From: Verrucomicrobiota bacterium
GTDB lineage: Bacteria; Verrucomicrobiota; Verrucomicrobiia; Chthoniobacterales; Xiphinematobacteraceae
Direction: 5' to 3'
Length of the DNA: 64,000 nt
NCBI GenBank assembly: GCA_023269545.1
Contig: JAHFTB010000006.1
Span: 1 to 64,000, forward strand
Made by a program: the position numbers and the translations under genes
Notes under the pieces: generated by a model
Told to the model about the DNA's origin: nothing
Seen by the model: the letters and a program-made list of their open reading frames with translations, nothing else
Databases searched by the model: none
Part shown: in pieces, positions 8,881 through 17,907 of the stretch
Layout: each line of letters begins with the position of its first letter
Numbering within the stretch: position 1 is the stretch's first letter

Positions 8881-9404
8881 GCCTTCTTCCTCCCAATACT
8901 ACCCCGCAGGAAAGAGTAATAGCTGAGACCATTGCCCGTATTAGCGACGTGCCGGTTCCGTTGCGTACCCTTTGGAACCCACAAAAATGCCCTGCAAACC
9001 TCCTTCCTTGGTTAGCTTGGGCGCTCTCTGTGGATGAATGGGATGCCAATTGGACCGAGCAACAAAAAAGAGATACTATTGCAGCAAGTGTAGAAGTTCA
9101 TCGTAAAAAAGGAACAATTGGTGCCGTCCGTAAAGTGCTTGAGCCGTTTGGACTGAGCAATGCGATCCAAGAATGGTGGCAGATGGAACCGCGAGGGAAA
9201 CCATACACTTTTAGAATTCTATTATCATTTATTACAACGCCAGCTCACATTCAAGACTCTATTATTTCCGCAGTTCGTCGCGTAAAACCAGTGCGATCTG
9301 AGATGACTGTGGAGCTAGCAACGGGATTTCTGGGGCAAGTTAATATCGTAGGAATTCTACGCCCTATTCTTTTCGCTCGAATCTCTGCACAAATCACCTA
9401 TTAA
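8877..9404 (+). CDS. Baseplate/tail protein, P2 gpI-like
   Basis: This 175-residue protein carries the gpI hallmark LLPWLAWALSVDEWDANWTE in its N-terminal part, followed by VHRKKGTIGAVRKVL. gpI joins gpJ and the tail fibres to the baseplate. It sits directly before the fibre gene, as in P2. It is full length with no disruption. Confidence 0.94.
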   Translation: MSLLPPNTTPQERVIAETIARISDVPVPLRTLWNPQKCPANLLPWLAWALSVDEWDANWTEQQKRDTIAASVEVHRKKGTIGAVRKVLEPFGLSNAIQEWWQMEPRGKPYTFRILLSFITTPAHIQDSIISAVRRVKPVRSEMTVELATGFLGQVNIVGILRPILFARISAQITY

Positions 9405-9405
9405 T

Positions 9406-10488
9406 ATGTCTGCATTTCAATTTATAATAACCGACGCCGGGAAAGCTGCTATGGCGCTGGCGGGGCAGTTTGGTCCAGTTACTTTAGGCAAAATTTCTGT
9501 CGGCTCAGCAGGCTATACCCCCTCTTCAGCGCAATCTTCTCTGCAACAGGAGATCAAGCAACTGATTCCAGAGGGCAGTAGTGCTTCAGGGCCGGGAATT
9601 ATCCATATCACAGCTAAAGACAATAGCGCGGATAAATACACCATTCGTGAAGTTGGTTTGCTAACATCTGAGGGTATTCTGTTTGCTATACACTCTCAAA
9701 CTGAAGACATTCTCGTGAAGAGTGTTGGCGGTGTTGCGTTGCTTGCTTTTGATTTTGCAATTACCAATTTGCCGGCTGAAAGCGTCACCATTGGAGATGC
9801 TCAATTCCAGTATCCACCGGCCACTGAAACTGTAAAAGGAGTCGCTGGAATTGCAACACAGGAGGATGTAAATAAGGGACTAGACGATAGCACTATTGTT
9901 ACTCCGCTTAAGCTTGCTAATGCAACATGCGTAAAGAATACAATAACAACTGAACGCATTGCAGACGAATCGGTTACAGTGGTCAAGATAGCTAAGGGAT
10001 CTATCACATCCTTCCAGCTTAATAACTCACTTAAAGCGTCAATAGTTCCGGCTGGCTGTGTGGCAGCATTCGCTGGAGTATATGCTCCGGGAGGATGGCT
10101 TAAAGCTAATGGCGCGGCAGTTCCTAGGGCTACATATCCTGATCTATATGCTGTGATCGGAATACATTATGGAGCAGGGGATGGCTCTACTACATTCAAT
10201 TTACCGGACCTTCGTGGACAATTTGTTCGGGGTTGGGACGACGGGAGGGGAGTGAATCCAGGTCGCGGATTTGGCTCGTGGGAGGGAGATGAATTTCGCT
10301 CGCATAGTCACAACTTTGTTACTAATCCGGCTTCAATTCCCACCTCATCTCATCATCACCATCCGGAGCGGATATTGACTGAAAATACACCGCATAGTCT
10401 TATGGGAGCTCACGGTTGGATTCAAAATGCTGGAGGAAGTGAAACGCGTCCTATAAATGTCGCTCTTCTTTACTGCATTAAATATTAA
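9406..10488 (+). CDS. Tail fibre protein with tail-collar domain
   Basis: The 360-residue product begins with a P2 gpH-like baseplate-attachment region (FIITDAGKAAMALA). A short shaft follows with KGVAGIATQEDVNKG and DSTIVTPLKLA. The phage tail-collar domain starts near residue 205: GCVAAFAGVYAPGGWL, STTFNLPDLRGQFVRGWD and the terminal ALLYCIKY. Histidine clusters in the tip (SHSHNF, SSHHHHPE) are typical of metal-binding fibre ends. It should bind the host surface. No reverse transcriptase or template repeat was seen nearby, so diversification is not indicated. Confidence 0.9.
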   Translation: MSAFQFIITDAGKAAMALAGQFGPVTLGKISVGSAGYTPSSAQSSLQQEIKQLIPEGSSASGPGIIHITAKDNSADKYTIREVGLLTSEGILFAIHSQTEDILVKSVGGVALLAFDFAITNLPAESVTIGDAQFQYPPATETVKGVAGIATQEDVNKGLDDSTIVTPLKLANATCVKNTITTERIADESVTVVKIAKGSITSFQLNNSLKASIVPAGCVAAFAGVYAPGGWLKANGAAVPRATYPDLYAVIGIHYGAGDGSTTFNLPDLRGQFVRGWDDGRGVNPGRGFGSWEGDEFRSHSHNFVTNPASIPTSSHHHHPERILTENTPHSLMGAHGWIQNAGGSETRPINVALLYCIKY

Positions 10489-10495
10489 AATAATA

Positions 10496-10918
10496 ATGAA
10501 CATTTATCATTATCATCCTAACACTGGAAGTTACCTGGGAAATAGCTTAGCTGATGAAAGTCCTCTTGATCCAGGTGTTTACTTAGTTCCAGCGCATTCT
10601 ACTTCAGTCAAACCTCCAATTTCTAGGGACGGGAAACAAAGCGTTTGGAAAAATAATAAGTGGGAAATGTTAGACATTCCAAAACTTAATTCGGAACCGG
10701 AAGCAAAACCCATGCCAGTCACATGGGAGACGATACGAGGCCAACGTAATAGTCTTCTCCGCCAGAGTGATTGGACCCAGATTTCTGATACTCCTCTTGA
10801 TGCTGATCAACAGACTGCCTGGAAGACATATCGTCAGACTCTACGCGACATACCAGATATTTTTAACACTCCAGACTCCGTTAAATGGCCCGAATCTCCA
10901 ACACTAATAACAGAATAA
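10496..10918 (+). CDS. Tail fibre assembly / chaperone-like protein
   Basis: The 140-residue product starts MNIYHYHPNTGSY, a pattern common to tail fibre assembly proteins. It ends with the phage tail-assembly-chaperone-like block containing RGQRNSLLRQSDWTQ, DADQQTAWKTYRQTLRDIP and KWPESP. Such proteins help the fibre fold or attach. ATG 10496 is chosen because it begins just after the fibre gene. An upstream in-frame ATG at 10457 would only add residues from the fibre-gene overlap. Confidence 0.85.
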   Translation: MNIYHYHPNTGSYLGNSLADESPLDPGVYLVPAHSTSVKPPISRDGKQSVWKNNKWEMLDIPKLNSEPEAKPMPVTWETIRGQRNSLLRQSDWTQISDTPLDADQQTAWKTYRQTLRDIPDIFNTPDSVKWPESPTLITE

Positions 10919-10924
10919 AACTAT

Positions 10925-12067
10925 ATGTCATTCCTACACGGTATTGAGGTCATTGAAATTGACCACGGTCCCCGCCCCATTCGTACTGCCAGCAGCTCAG
11001 TAATCGGACTTGTGGGTACAGCTCCTAATGCTGATGCTACCGCGTATCCAATTAATACGCCTGTCCTTATAACCGGGTCACAATCAGCAATTAAAACTCT
11101 TGGAGACATTGGTACACTTGCCCCCGCGCTAGATGGAATATTTGATCAAACAGGCGCCGCTGTTGTGATTGCTCGTGTTGAACAGGGAGAGAATGCTGCT
11201 GAGACACAAGGCAATATCATTGGTAACAATATAGAGAAAACTGGCATGTGGGCTCTCACAGGAGCTATGAGCAAGGTTGGTGTACAGCCGCGCATTCTAA
11301 TTGCTCCAGGATTCACTCATATAGCTGCCGTTACTACAGAACTCATTGCAGTCGCAAATCGTTTACGCGCTATTGTTGTCGCTGATGGACCTAATACTAC
11401 TGATGCTGAGGCGATTACATTCTCGGGTGGATTCGGGAGCGATCGATTATACATCGTTGATCCTCAGGTGCAGGTATCTCGCAAAGGAGTTATAGTCAGC
11501 GAGCCGGTATCTGCACGCGTGGCTGGCCTGATTGCCAAGAGCGATAATGAGCATGGATTTTGGCGTTCCCCTTCCAATCAAGAAATTCATAGCATAGTCG
11601 GAATCGCACGCCCTATAGACTTTCTTTTTGGGGATCGTAATGTTTCAGCCAACCTTCTTAACGAAAAAAACGTCACCACGATTATTCGGCAGAATGGATT
11701 TCGTCTGTGGGGCAATCGTTCCACTGCTAGCGATCCAAAATACGCATTCTTAAGCGTCCGTCGTACAGCCGACATGATATTTGATAGCATCCTTCGCGCT
11801 CATCTCTGGGCCGTAGATCGCAATATCTCAAAAACGTACATAGAGGACGTCGTTGAGAGCGTAACTAATTATCTACGCGAGCTTCAAAATCTAGGAGCGA
11901 TTCTTGGAGGGGAATGTTGGGCAGACCCGAAGTTAAATACCCCGGAGAGCCTTGCGCAAGGGAAAGTATATTTTGACTTTGATTTTGGACCTTCTTGTCC
12001 AGCCGAACGACTAACCTTCCGAGCACAAATCAACAACGACTACCTCTCTAAAATCTTTACTAAATAA
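10925..12067 (+). CDS. Tail sheath protein, P2 gpFI-like
   Basis: This 380-residue protein matches contractile sheath proteins. It starts SFLHGIEVIEIDHGPRPI and contains SSVIGLVGTAPNAD. A later block (RPIDFLFGDRNVSANLLNE, then ITIIRQNGFRLWGNR-like sequence) and the C-terminal SCPAERLTFRA are the usual sheath motifs. Sheath subunits contract to drive the tube through the cell envelope. Its presence with tube, gpU, gpX and gpD shows that this is a myovirus-type tail. Confidence 0.96.
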   Translation: MSFLHGIEVIEIDHGPRPIRTASSSVIGLVGTAPNADATAYPINTPVLITGSQSAIKTLGDIGTLAPALDGIFDQTGAAVVIARVEQGENAAETQGNIIGNNIEKTGMWALTGAMSKVGVQPRILIAPGFTHIAAVTTELIAVANRLRAIVVADGPNTTDAEAITFSGGFGSDRLYIVDPQVQVSRKGVIVSEPVSARVAGLIAKSDNEHGFWRSPSNQEIHSIVGIARPIDFLFGDRNVSANLLNEKNVTTIIRQNGFRLWGNRSTASDPKYAFLSVRRTADMIFDSILRAHLWAVDRNISKTYIEDVVESVTNYLRELQNLGAILGGECWADPKLNTPESLAQGKVYFDFDFGPSCPAERLTFRAQINNDYLSKIFTK

Positions 12068-12072
12068 TCACC

Positions 12073-12582
12073 ATGGCTACCGCATCTAATATTCTAAAAA
12101 ACTTTAATGTTTTCATCGATGGCCGAGGCTACGCCGGGGTTGCTGAGGAAATGCAACTTCCAACGCTCGGTCTTGCTACAGAGGATTTCCGAGCTGGAGG
12201 AATGGATGGAACCATCAAAATCGAAATGGGACAAGAAGCCATGGAATGCACCATTACACTCTCCGGTTATGATCTCGCAACGCTCGGACTATGGGGAATA
12301 GGAGAAGGAAACAATGTGCCCATTACCGCCCGTGGAGCCTTGGAATCACTCGATGGCACCGTCACTCCAATTGTCGTTAATCTTAGCGGAACAATTCGCA
12401 GTCTGGAACCCGGCGGCTGGAAAGCAGGAGAAAAATCCACATTGCAGCTCACCATCGACGTTCGGTCTTACAAATACACCCAAAATGGGCAGGCAATCCA
12501 CGACATCGACCTCATCAACATGGTGCGAATCGTAAATGGAAAAGACCGTCTCGCAGCGCAACGAAGCGCCCTTGGAATTTAA
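12073..12582 (+). CDS. Major tail tube protein, P2 gpFII-like
   Basis: This 169-residue protein has the P2 tube pattern: LKNFNVFIDGRGYAGVAEE, LPTLGLATEDFRAGGMDG and the C-terminal YKYTQNGQAIHDIDLINM followed by a short charged end. It polymerises into the inner tube through which DNA passes. It follows the sheath gene by 5 bases, the normal FI-FII order. Confidence 0.96.
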   Translation: MATASNILKNFNVFIDGRGYAGVAEEMQLPTLGLATEDFRAGGMDGTIKIEMGQEAMECTITLSGYDLATLGLWGIGEGNNVPITARGALESLDGTVTPIVVNLSGTIRSLEPGGWKAGEKSTLQLTIDVRSYKYTQNGQAIHDIDLINMVRIVNGKDRLAAQRSALGI

Positions 12583-12594
12583 AAAAATACTACT

Positions 12595-12858
12595 ATGACT
12601 GAAACTATTAAATTAACATATCCCATTAAAATCGACGGCACAGAGACACATGAACTTTCTATGCGGGTACCGCTATTAAATGATCTCTTGGCGGTCAAGA
12701 AAAACGATAATAAATCAGAACTAGAAATTGAAATGTTACTTATTTCCAATCTCTGCAAAGTCGCTCCTGACAGCATTCGAGCCATGCCATTTAGAGACTA
12801 TAGAAAACTCGAAAAGGCACTCGCAAAACTTATGGATGACGAAAACCCTTTGGACTAG
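12595..12858 (+). CDS. Tail assembly chaperone gpE-like, short form
   Basis: This 87-residue protein begins with the family pattern IKLTYPIKIDGTETHELSMRVP and ends with the helix FRDYRKLEKALAKLMD. It matches P2 gpE / phage tail assembly chaperones, which coat the tape measure during tail assembly. The stop is a tag at 12856. Just before it lies a pair of overlapping slippery heptamers that would give a longer product, listed separately. The gene sits between tube and tape measure, where such chaperones are expected. Confidence 0.9.
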   Translation: MTETIKLTYPIKIDGTETHELSMRVPLLNDLLAVKKNDNKSELEIEMLLISNLCKVAPDSIRAMPFRDYRKLEKALAKLMDDENPLD

Positions 12859-12986
12859 AGCGCGCGGAACTTTTAAAGGCCATCCTCGCGCTTGCCTCTC
12901 ACACCGGCTGGCAGCCTGAAAATATTGGTCGTCTGTCGTGGTATGATTTTCTCACGTATCTAAAATTCTTGCCTCGAAATGCCTGA
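12595..12986 (+). CDS. gpE-E' frameshift fusion of the tail assembly chaperone (predicted -1)
   Basis: The -1 frame is open only from 12840 and continues to a tga at 12984-12986. It encodes FGLERAELLKAILA followed by LASHTGWQPENIG and LSWYDFLTYLKFL, which looks like the gpE' part of P2-like phages. Switching at the slippery site gives a protein of about 130 residues. The -1 frame has no start codon of its own near the beginning. The extension overlaps the tape measure start by 8 bases. P2 is known to make gpE+E' by -1 frameshifting, and sequence plus position support the same here. Usage has not been shown. Confidence 0.82.
12843..12852 (+). promoter_or_regulatory. Programmed -1 ribosomal frameshift site
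   Basis: In the gpE frame the codons are gaa aac cct ttg gac tag. The bases form two overlapping heptamers of the X XXY YYZ type: A AAC CCT (12843-12849) and C CCT TTG (12846-12852). Slipping back by one base gives AAA CCC or CCC TTT and enters the open E' frame. The gpE stop follows 3 bases after the second heptamer. No obvious downstream pseudoknot was worked out. Confidence 0.75.
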
Positions 12987-14841
12987 AAAACGATTTAAAA
13001 CAGTTCTCGAAATAGGTGGTAACGTCGCTTCTTCTCTTAAGAATGCATTTAACGTACTGAGCGGGAATACCAAAAAGATTGGTTCTACTATTAGAGATCT
13101 TAATACAGATGCAAGGAAATTGCGTAGCGAACTTAAGGAGAAAAAGCTAGGCGGTCTAGAAGCGGCAAATGGGGTTAAAAAACTAGAAAGTGAATTAGCC
13201 AGACTCGAAGCTCGAATTAAACGTACCAGAATGGCTGGAGATGCTCTTGTTCAGATCAAAATGGCAGATTTGGGCGGGAGAATGAGTCAAATTGGGAGCA
13301 GCATCAAGCGAGGCGCAATTGCTATCACTGCTGGAAGCGCTGCAATGGGGGCTGCAATGGTTGCGATGATGAAAAACTCCGCAGACTACGGCGACAATGC
13401 AAAAAAAGCCGCCGAAAGAATGGGCATTGGCATCAACGAACTCATTAAACTAAAACACGCCGCAAAACTATCAGGCGTGGAAGGAGAACAACTAGAAAGT
13501 GGAATCACCAACCTTTTTAAGAGCATAGAAAAAGCACGAAACGGGGGAGACAAAGCAAACATCCTTGCCCTACTGAAACTCAACCCCAACAAACTTGCCG
13601 GCATGAACCCCGAAGAAGCCGTAAAAACATTTGCCGAAGCATTTAAAAACCTTAAAGGCCCCTACGCCAAAAAGAAAGGACTTATCGCTCAAATAATGAC
13701 CGGCGATAAAAAAATGGCAAATGTTCTCGACCTGGGAAAAAGCGGATTAGATGAAGCCGCAAAAGAAGCAGAAGAACTCAACCTGACCATTAATAAAAAA
13801 TTTGCAAAAAATAGTGAACTATTTAATGACAACCTTACAAAAATTGGAGTAGCCCTCAAAGGCGTAGGAAATATAATTAGCGAACATCTGCTTCCCGTAT
13901 TTAATGAACTCTCTCAGCAATTTATTGATTTTATAAAAGGAAATGGGGAAGACATGAAAAAATGGGCAGTAGACTTTGGTGCATACCTAAAACAAAATGT
14001 TCCCCACTGGGCCGAAGAAACTAAAAAAATAGCTCAACAAATTGGCTATGTGGCTGGAAAAATAGGGAAAATTATCGAGCCCCTTGGAGGAGTGAAAGTC
14101 GTGATCGGAGCCCTTCTCACACTGCAATTAGCTCCCCTAGTCACCGGCATAGGAGCCCTAGGATTAGCCCTTCTGGCAGCAATTCCCGCTATATTAAGTT
14201 GTGCCACTGCATTAGGAGCAATGAGCATAAGCGCCCTGCCCATTATCGGGACCGTCCTCCTCATTGGAGCCGCTATTACTGCACTCGGATTAGCAATTCA
14301 CCACGTTGTAAAAAATTGGGACTTTTATCTTCAAAAGATTCAAACAGGCACCACCTTCGCCTGCAAAAAAATACAGGAATTTCGAAAAATATGGGACACC
14401 TGCTGGAATGCACTAGAAATGACAACCCTCAATTTCGAAAAGAATATTTGGAAGAGCATTTCCGGAGTATTTGATCACCTGGATTGGATGAATTCGAAAT
14501 TCCAATGGATAGGAGATAGCGTAAAAAAAGTGGGCGGATGGTTTGGAGGCACTAATAAATATGCACCAGTACAAACAATTGCCGGCGCTCGTGCAATGGG
14601 CGGCCCTGTCTCTGTTGGAAAGCGCTATCTTGTAGGCGAGCGAGGACCTGAGATTTTTCAACCAAGGACGAATGGACAAATCATTCCAAATGGGCGTGCT
14701 GGAGGGAATACAGATAACCGAACTTTTAACATTACCATCAATGCTGCTCCTGGAATGAATGAGCGAACGATTGCAGATTTAGTAATGGTACGCATTAGTA
14801 GACAACAAGCTGCATTCGCGGGTGGAGCTCTTTTCGACTAA
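12979..14841 (+). CDS. Tail tape measure protein, P2 gpT-like
   Basis: This 620-residue protein has a long helical N-terminal part rich in Lys and Glu (about 20-90) and a small-residue hydrophobic stretch near 110-130. A helical body with repeated Lys-rich units comes next, then strongly hydrophobic segments at about 373-440 (LGLALLAAIPAIL, LPIIGTVLLIGAAI). The C-terminal block GERGPEIFQPRTNGQIIPN is a widespread tape-measure signature. The protein sets tail length and helps DNA entry. Its start overlaps the E' frame by 8 bases, and no strong ribosome site is seen, which suggests coupling. Confidence 0.93.
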   Translation: MPEKRFKTVLEIGGNVASSLKNAFNVLSGNTKKIGSTIRDLNTDARKLRSELKEKKLGGLEAANGVKKLESELARLEARIKRTRMAGDALVQIKMADLGGRMSQIGSSIKRGAIAITAGSAAMGAAMVAMMKNSADYGDNAKKAAERMGIGINELIKLKHAAKLSGVEGEQLESGITNLFKSIEKARNGGDKANILALLKLNPNKLAGMNPEEAVKTFAEAFKNLKGPYAKKKGLIAQIMTGDKKMANVLDLGKSGLDEAAKEAEELNLTINKKFAKNSELFNDNLTKIGVALKGVGNIISEHLLPVFNELSQQFIDFIKGNGEDMKKWAVDFGAYLKQNVPHWAEETKKIAQQIGYVAGKIGKIIEPLGGVKVVIGALLTLQLAPLVTGIGALGLALLAAIPAILSCATALGAMSISALPIIGTVLLIGAAITALGLAIHHVVKNWDFYLQKIQTGTTFACKKIQEFRKIWDTCWNALEMTTLNFEKNIWKSISGVFDHLDWMNSKFQWIGDSVKKVGGWFGGTNKYAPVQTIAGARAMGGPVSVGKRYLVGERGPEIFQPRTNGQIIPNGRAGGNTDNRTFNITINAAPGMNERTIADLVMVRISRQQAAFAGGALFD

Positions 14842-14845
14842 ATAT

Positions 14846-15304
14846 ATGGCACTTGTCATGATGGCGCTCGGTGCATATCGGTTTTGCCTCGATACGGCTG
14901 CTTATCAGCAACTCTGTCGTCAAACTGAATATAGCTGGATGAAGCAATCCCGTGTAGGGCTCCCCCCGCTGAGCCAACCGATGGGAGAGCAAAGTGATCA
15001 AATTACCCTTCAAGGAGTTATTCTGCCTACATTTCGCGGCGGTACCGGGCAGGTAGCTCAAATGCGCTTACAAGCTGGTCTCAGTATTCCTTTGCCGCTT
15101 ATTTCGGGACTTGGAAATTATTTGGGGCAGTGGGTCATTACCAGCATTAGTGATACGCAAGAAATTTTTTGGTCGAATGGACAGCCTCGCAAAATCGAGT
15201 TTCAAATTAGCTTAGAAAAATACAATGAGCTGAACCTAAAAATTAAGGGATACAATGTCTCCTCGGCGGGTTTACTGGGAGCAATCGTTGGCCACATCGC
15301 ATGA
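14846..15304 (+). CDS. Tail protein, P2 gpU-like
   Basis: The 152-residue product begins MALVMMALGAYRFCLDTAAY, a classic gpU start. It also contains GRPPLLQPMG-like sequence (PPLSQPMGEQSDQITLQG) and ITSISDTQEIFWSNGQPRKI. gpU terminates the tail tube at the head-proximal end. ATG 14846 lies 4 bases after the tape measure stop and is preferred over an overlapping upstream start. Confidence 0.93.
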   Translation: MALVMMALGAYRFCLDTAAYQQLCRQTEYSWMKQSRVGLPPLSQPMGEQSDQITLQGVILPTFRGGTGQVAQMRLQAGLSIPLPLISGLGNYLGQWVITSISDTQEIFWSNGQPRKIEFQISLEKYNELNLKIKGYNVSSAGLLGAIVGHIA

Positions 15305-15510
15305 ACGAGTACATTACCAACAGAGGCGATATGCTCGATGAAATCTGCTACCGCCACTACGGATCCACTCAAGAAGGACAGGTAGAAGCCGTACTGGAAG
15401 CGAATCGATCTCTCGATCTAGGACAATACATCGTTTTACCAATGGGCCTGACACTGACATTGCCGCTTGTAGCTCCTCAAACCAATGAAGTGGTGAGGCT
15501 CTTTTCGTGA
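15301..15510 (+). CDS. Tail protein, P2 gpX-like (LysM-type)
   Basis: This 69-residue protein matches gpX: an N-terminal NRGDMLDEICYRHYG, VEAVLEANRSLD, then a LPMGLTLTLP block close to a LysM-like fold. gpX is needed for tail assembly in P2-like phages. It overlaps gpU and gpD by 4 bases each. Confidence 0.93.
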   Translation: MNEYITNRGDMLDEICYRHYGSTQEGQVEAVLEANRSLDLGQYIVLPMGLTLTLPLVAPQTNEVVRLFS

Positions 15511-16568
15511 CACCGGCATTCACAATATCCGTTGAAGGATCTGATCTCACTGCATTAATTCAGCAGCGACTGATCTCGCTTGAAATCACGGATAATACTG
15601 CTGAGCAGGCTGACTCTCTTACGATAGAACTGGCTGATTGTGATCGAAAAATTGCACTGCCAGATCGAGGAGGCGTGATCAGCGTTGCTCTGGGCTACAA
15701 AGGGAATATGCGGGACATGGGAAAATTCATCCTCGACAGCGTGAGTATTGGAGGCCCGCCGGACCGTGTAACTCTCGGTGCAACTGCCGCACCATTTACA
15801 GCAGTAGGAAATTTTAAACCCTTTCAGACACGCAAGAGTCGATCATTTGATGACATTACACTAGGCGATCTCGTCCGCACAATTGCGAGTTCCTCTGGTC
15901 TTACCGCTGCCGTATCTCCGACATTCGATAGCGTCAAACTCTCTCATGTTGATCAGACCAACGAGAGTGACATGAATTTGCTGACACGCCTTGCCAGAGA
16001 CCATGGAGCGGTAATGAAACCAACCGCAGGCCACCTCGTGTTCGCAAAAAAAGGGGCAGGGAAAAGTGTTGCCGGCAAACCTCTTGGCAAAATTACCATC
16101 GACCGTTCTGAGTGCAGTTCCTACAGCGCCGAATGGTCAAAACGAGCGAATTATAGCAAAGTAAAAACCAAATCTCACAACGTGGAGACTGGCGAGACAG
16201 ATCAATATGAAGCATCTGATGGTGACGATGATGATGGGCCGGAATATGAACATCCTACCCTATATTCCGATGCAGAATCGGCTCAGCGAGGTGCTGCCTC
16301 CATCTTAGAGCAAAATTCGCGCTTATCTGAGACCATCAACCTTACCTTACCAGGCCGTCCGGACATCATCGCAGAGGGAATCATTACAGTTACTGGATTT
16401 AAAGAGCGCATGAATGGCGACTGGCTTATCAAAGCTGTGCAACACAACCTCAGTACATCGGGATTTACCACCACTATTCAGGGCGAAACAAGTTCCAGCA
16501 AAGGGGAGAAGGCGGCAAAAGCCAAAAAGGCGAAGAAGGAAAATCGGGCGTTTAGGGAGTCCAATTGA
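15507..16568 (+). CDS. Tail hub protein, P2 gpD-like
   Basis: The 353-residue product starts at GTG 15507, overlapping gpX. The family pattern is clear: SLEITDNTAEQADSLTIEL, LGYKGNMRDMGKFILDSV, LTRLARDHGAVMKP and a central acidic loop (DGDDDDGPEYEHP). gpD forms the baseplate hub that links spike and tube. The last 20 residues are a Lys/Ala-rich tail, which is common in this family. It is the last + strand phage gene and converges on hipA with only 37 bases between. Confidence 0.95.
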   Translation: MTPAFTISVEGSDLTALIQQRLISLEITDNTAEQADSLTIELADCDRKIALPDRGGVISVALGYKGNMRDMGKFILDSVSIGGPPDRVTLGATAAPFTAVGNFKPFQTRKSRSFDDITLGDLVRTIASSSGLTAAVSPTFDSVKLSHVDQTNESDMNLLTRLARDHGAVMKPTAGHLVFAKKGAGKSVAGKPLGKITIDRSECSSYSAEWSKRANYSKVKTKSHNVETGETDQYEASDGDDDDGPEYEHPTLYSDAESAQRGAASILEQNSRLSETINLTLPGRPDIIAEGIITVTGFKERMNGDWLIKAVQHNLSTSGFTTTIQGETSSSKGEKAAKAKKAKKENRAFRESN

Positions 16569-16605
16569 AAAGCACCAATAAGCCTTTCAAGAAAGATTTT
16601 CCTCG

Positions 16606-17907
16606 CTACTTAATAATCAATTTTCGACATTCAATACTTCGATTTGAAATTTCCTCTGTTAGCTGATTAACAATTGGATTATTAATGCCTTGAGAACTTA
16701 TTTCCTTACATAAGGTATGAGATAGGTCTGGCAAGACTGTAGCTATCTTTTTAATCCGATTTAAAAGCTTGCTTGTATTCATTCCAAGCTCTAAAGCGCA
16801 TTTTTCCCATCGCTCTGCATTAATTTCTCGGAGTTTGTAGGCGCCCCCAATTTTCATTGCCATTCCTGCTTTACGTAAATTTGTCTGCCTGGAATAAGGC
16901 AATATACTTGATAGGTCATAAAGAGGAGCTAGTCGCACTTGTCCTCCTGAGGCAATCAAGAATGAATAGTTTTTGGCATGGGCATCGGTTCCACCAATCA
17001 GCCAATTAAAAATTATAGAATCTATAAATCTCAGTTCATCTACTAAGTGGTCACTAGAATATTCTCTGATAAGTTTTATAATATCGACAAGAGAAGGCCC
17101 TCCTTCACTCTGATATTTTTGCTGTGGCATGCGCCCAAGTGCCTGACACATATCCTCTTGATGGATACGAATTACGCCGCGAGAGGCTGTTATGCGATCG
17201 TAACGTTTAATAATAATTACGGGATAGTTTTCAAAATATTGGAGTGAGGAAGAAGCCGTAGATAACCCGGACATCTCTGATAAGCGCATGCAAAAATATT
17301 CATTTTCGGCATAGCTATCAAAAGCGCTGGTTGCTGGTTTAAGAATATGGGTCGTTGGGATTTTCCCACTGGGTATGCCCCATCGATGACTTTCTGGATC
17401 ATAGAAAAAGGCTGTCTTAGGTTGCGCTCCAGCAAGACTGAAATAGCCTATATCATTATTTGTGCGAGATGCGCTATAATCAGTAAGGAGCAATTGAATC
17501 CTTTCAACAATTTCACTTTCCTTCATCCAAACTATACCGCCAGGGCGACTTTTTTTTGACCAATTCTCAATCTGATCTGAACGGATGAACTGAACTGCTC
17601 CGGCACAATCTTCCCCAACATGCCACAATAATTGAAATGGATTTCGATGAGAAACCTTAAATTTTTTTCCCCATTGCCGCAAAATGCCTTCATGATCAGG
17701 AAGTAATCCCCAAAGAAATGTTTCCACAACTTTATGCCCATGTCTGGTGGTAGCCAATGGCATCGAAAGAGACAAAGGAAAGTTTTCTACATCCGCGATC
17801 CATTTGGGGTCGTAGCGAAAGCTCAGGCGGTCAAGTTTTTTATCCCGAATAACCATCCCCATCCATTTTCCTTCCATAAAGGCATGGAGTACCTGGAAGT
17901 CACTCAT
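16606..17907 (-). CDS. hipA: HipA-type serine/threonine kinase toxin
   Basis: This 433-residue protein is close to the usual HipA length of about 440. The phosphorylation loop motif FSLAGAQPKTAFF places the regulatory serine at Ser157. An ATP-site lysine is probable at Lys190 (THILKP). The catalytic motif IGGTDAHAKN gives Asp308, and LYDLSS gives the metal-binding Asp331. In E. coli, HipA phosphorylates glutamyl-tRNA synthetase and causes growth arrest. The target here is unknown. The start overlaps hipB by 4 bases. A location beside the integrase suggests a prophage-maintenance or persistence module. Confidence 0.93.
   Translation of the reverse strand: MSDFQVLHAFMEGKWMGMVIRDKKLDRLSFRYDPKWIADVENFPLSLSMPLATTRHGHKVVETFLWGLLPDHEGILRQWGKKFKVSHRNPFQLLWHVGEDCAGAVQFIRSDQIENWSKKSRPGGIVWMKESEIVERIQLLLTDYSASRTNNDIGYFSLAGAQPKTAFFYDPESHRWGIPSGKIPTTHILKPATSAFDSYAENEYFCMRLSEMSGLSTASSSLQYFENYPVIIIKRYDRITASRGVIRIHQEDMCQALGRMPQQKYQSEGGPSLVDIIKLIREYSSDHLVDELRFIDSIIFNWLIGGTDAHAKNYSFLIASGGQVRLAPLYDLSSILPYSRQTNLRKAGMAMKIGGAYKLREINAERWEKCALELGMNTSKLLNRIKKIATVLPDLSHTLCKEISSQGINNPIVNQLTEEISNRSIECRKLIIK

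Noticed and set aside
9406-10488. Diversity-generating element at the tail fibre
   Set aside because: No reverse transcriptase and no template repeat of the fibre end was found nearby.
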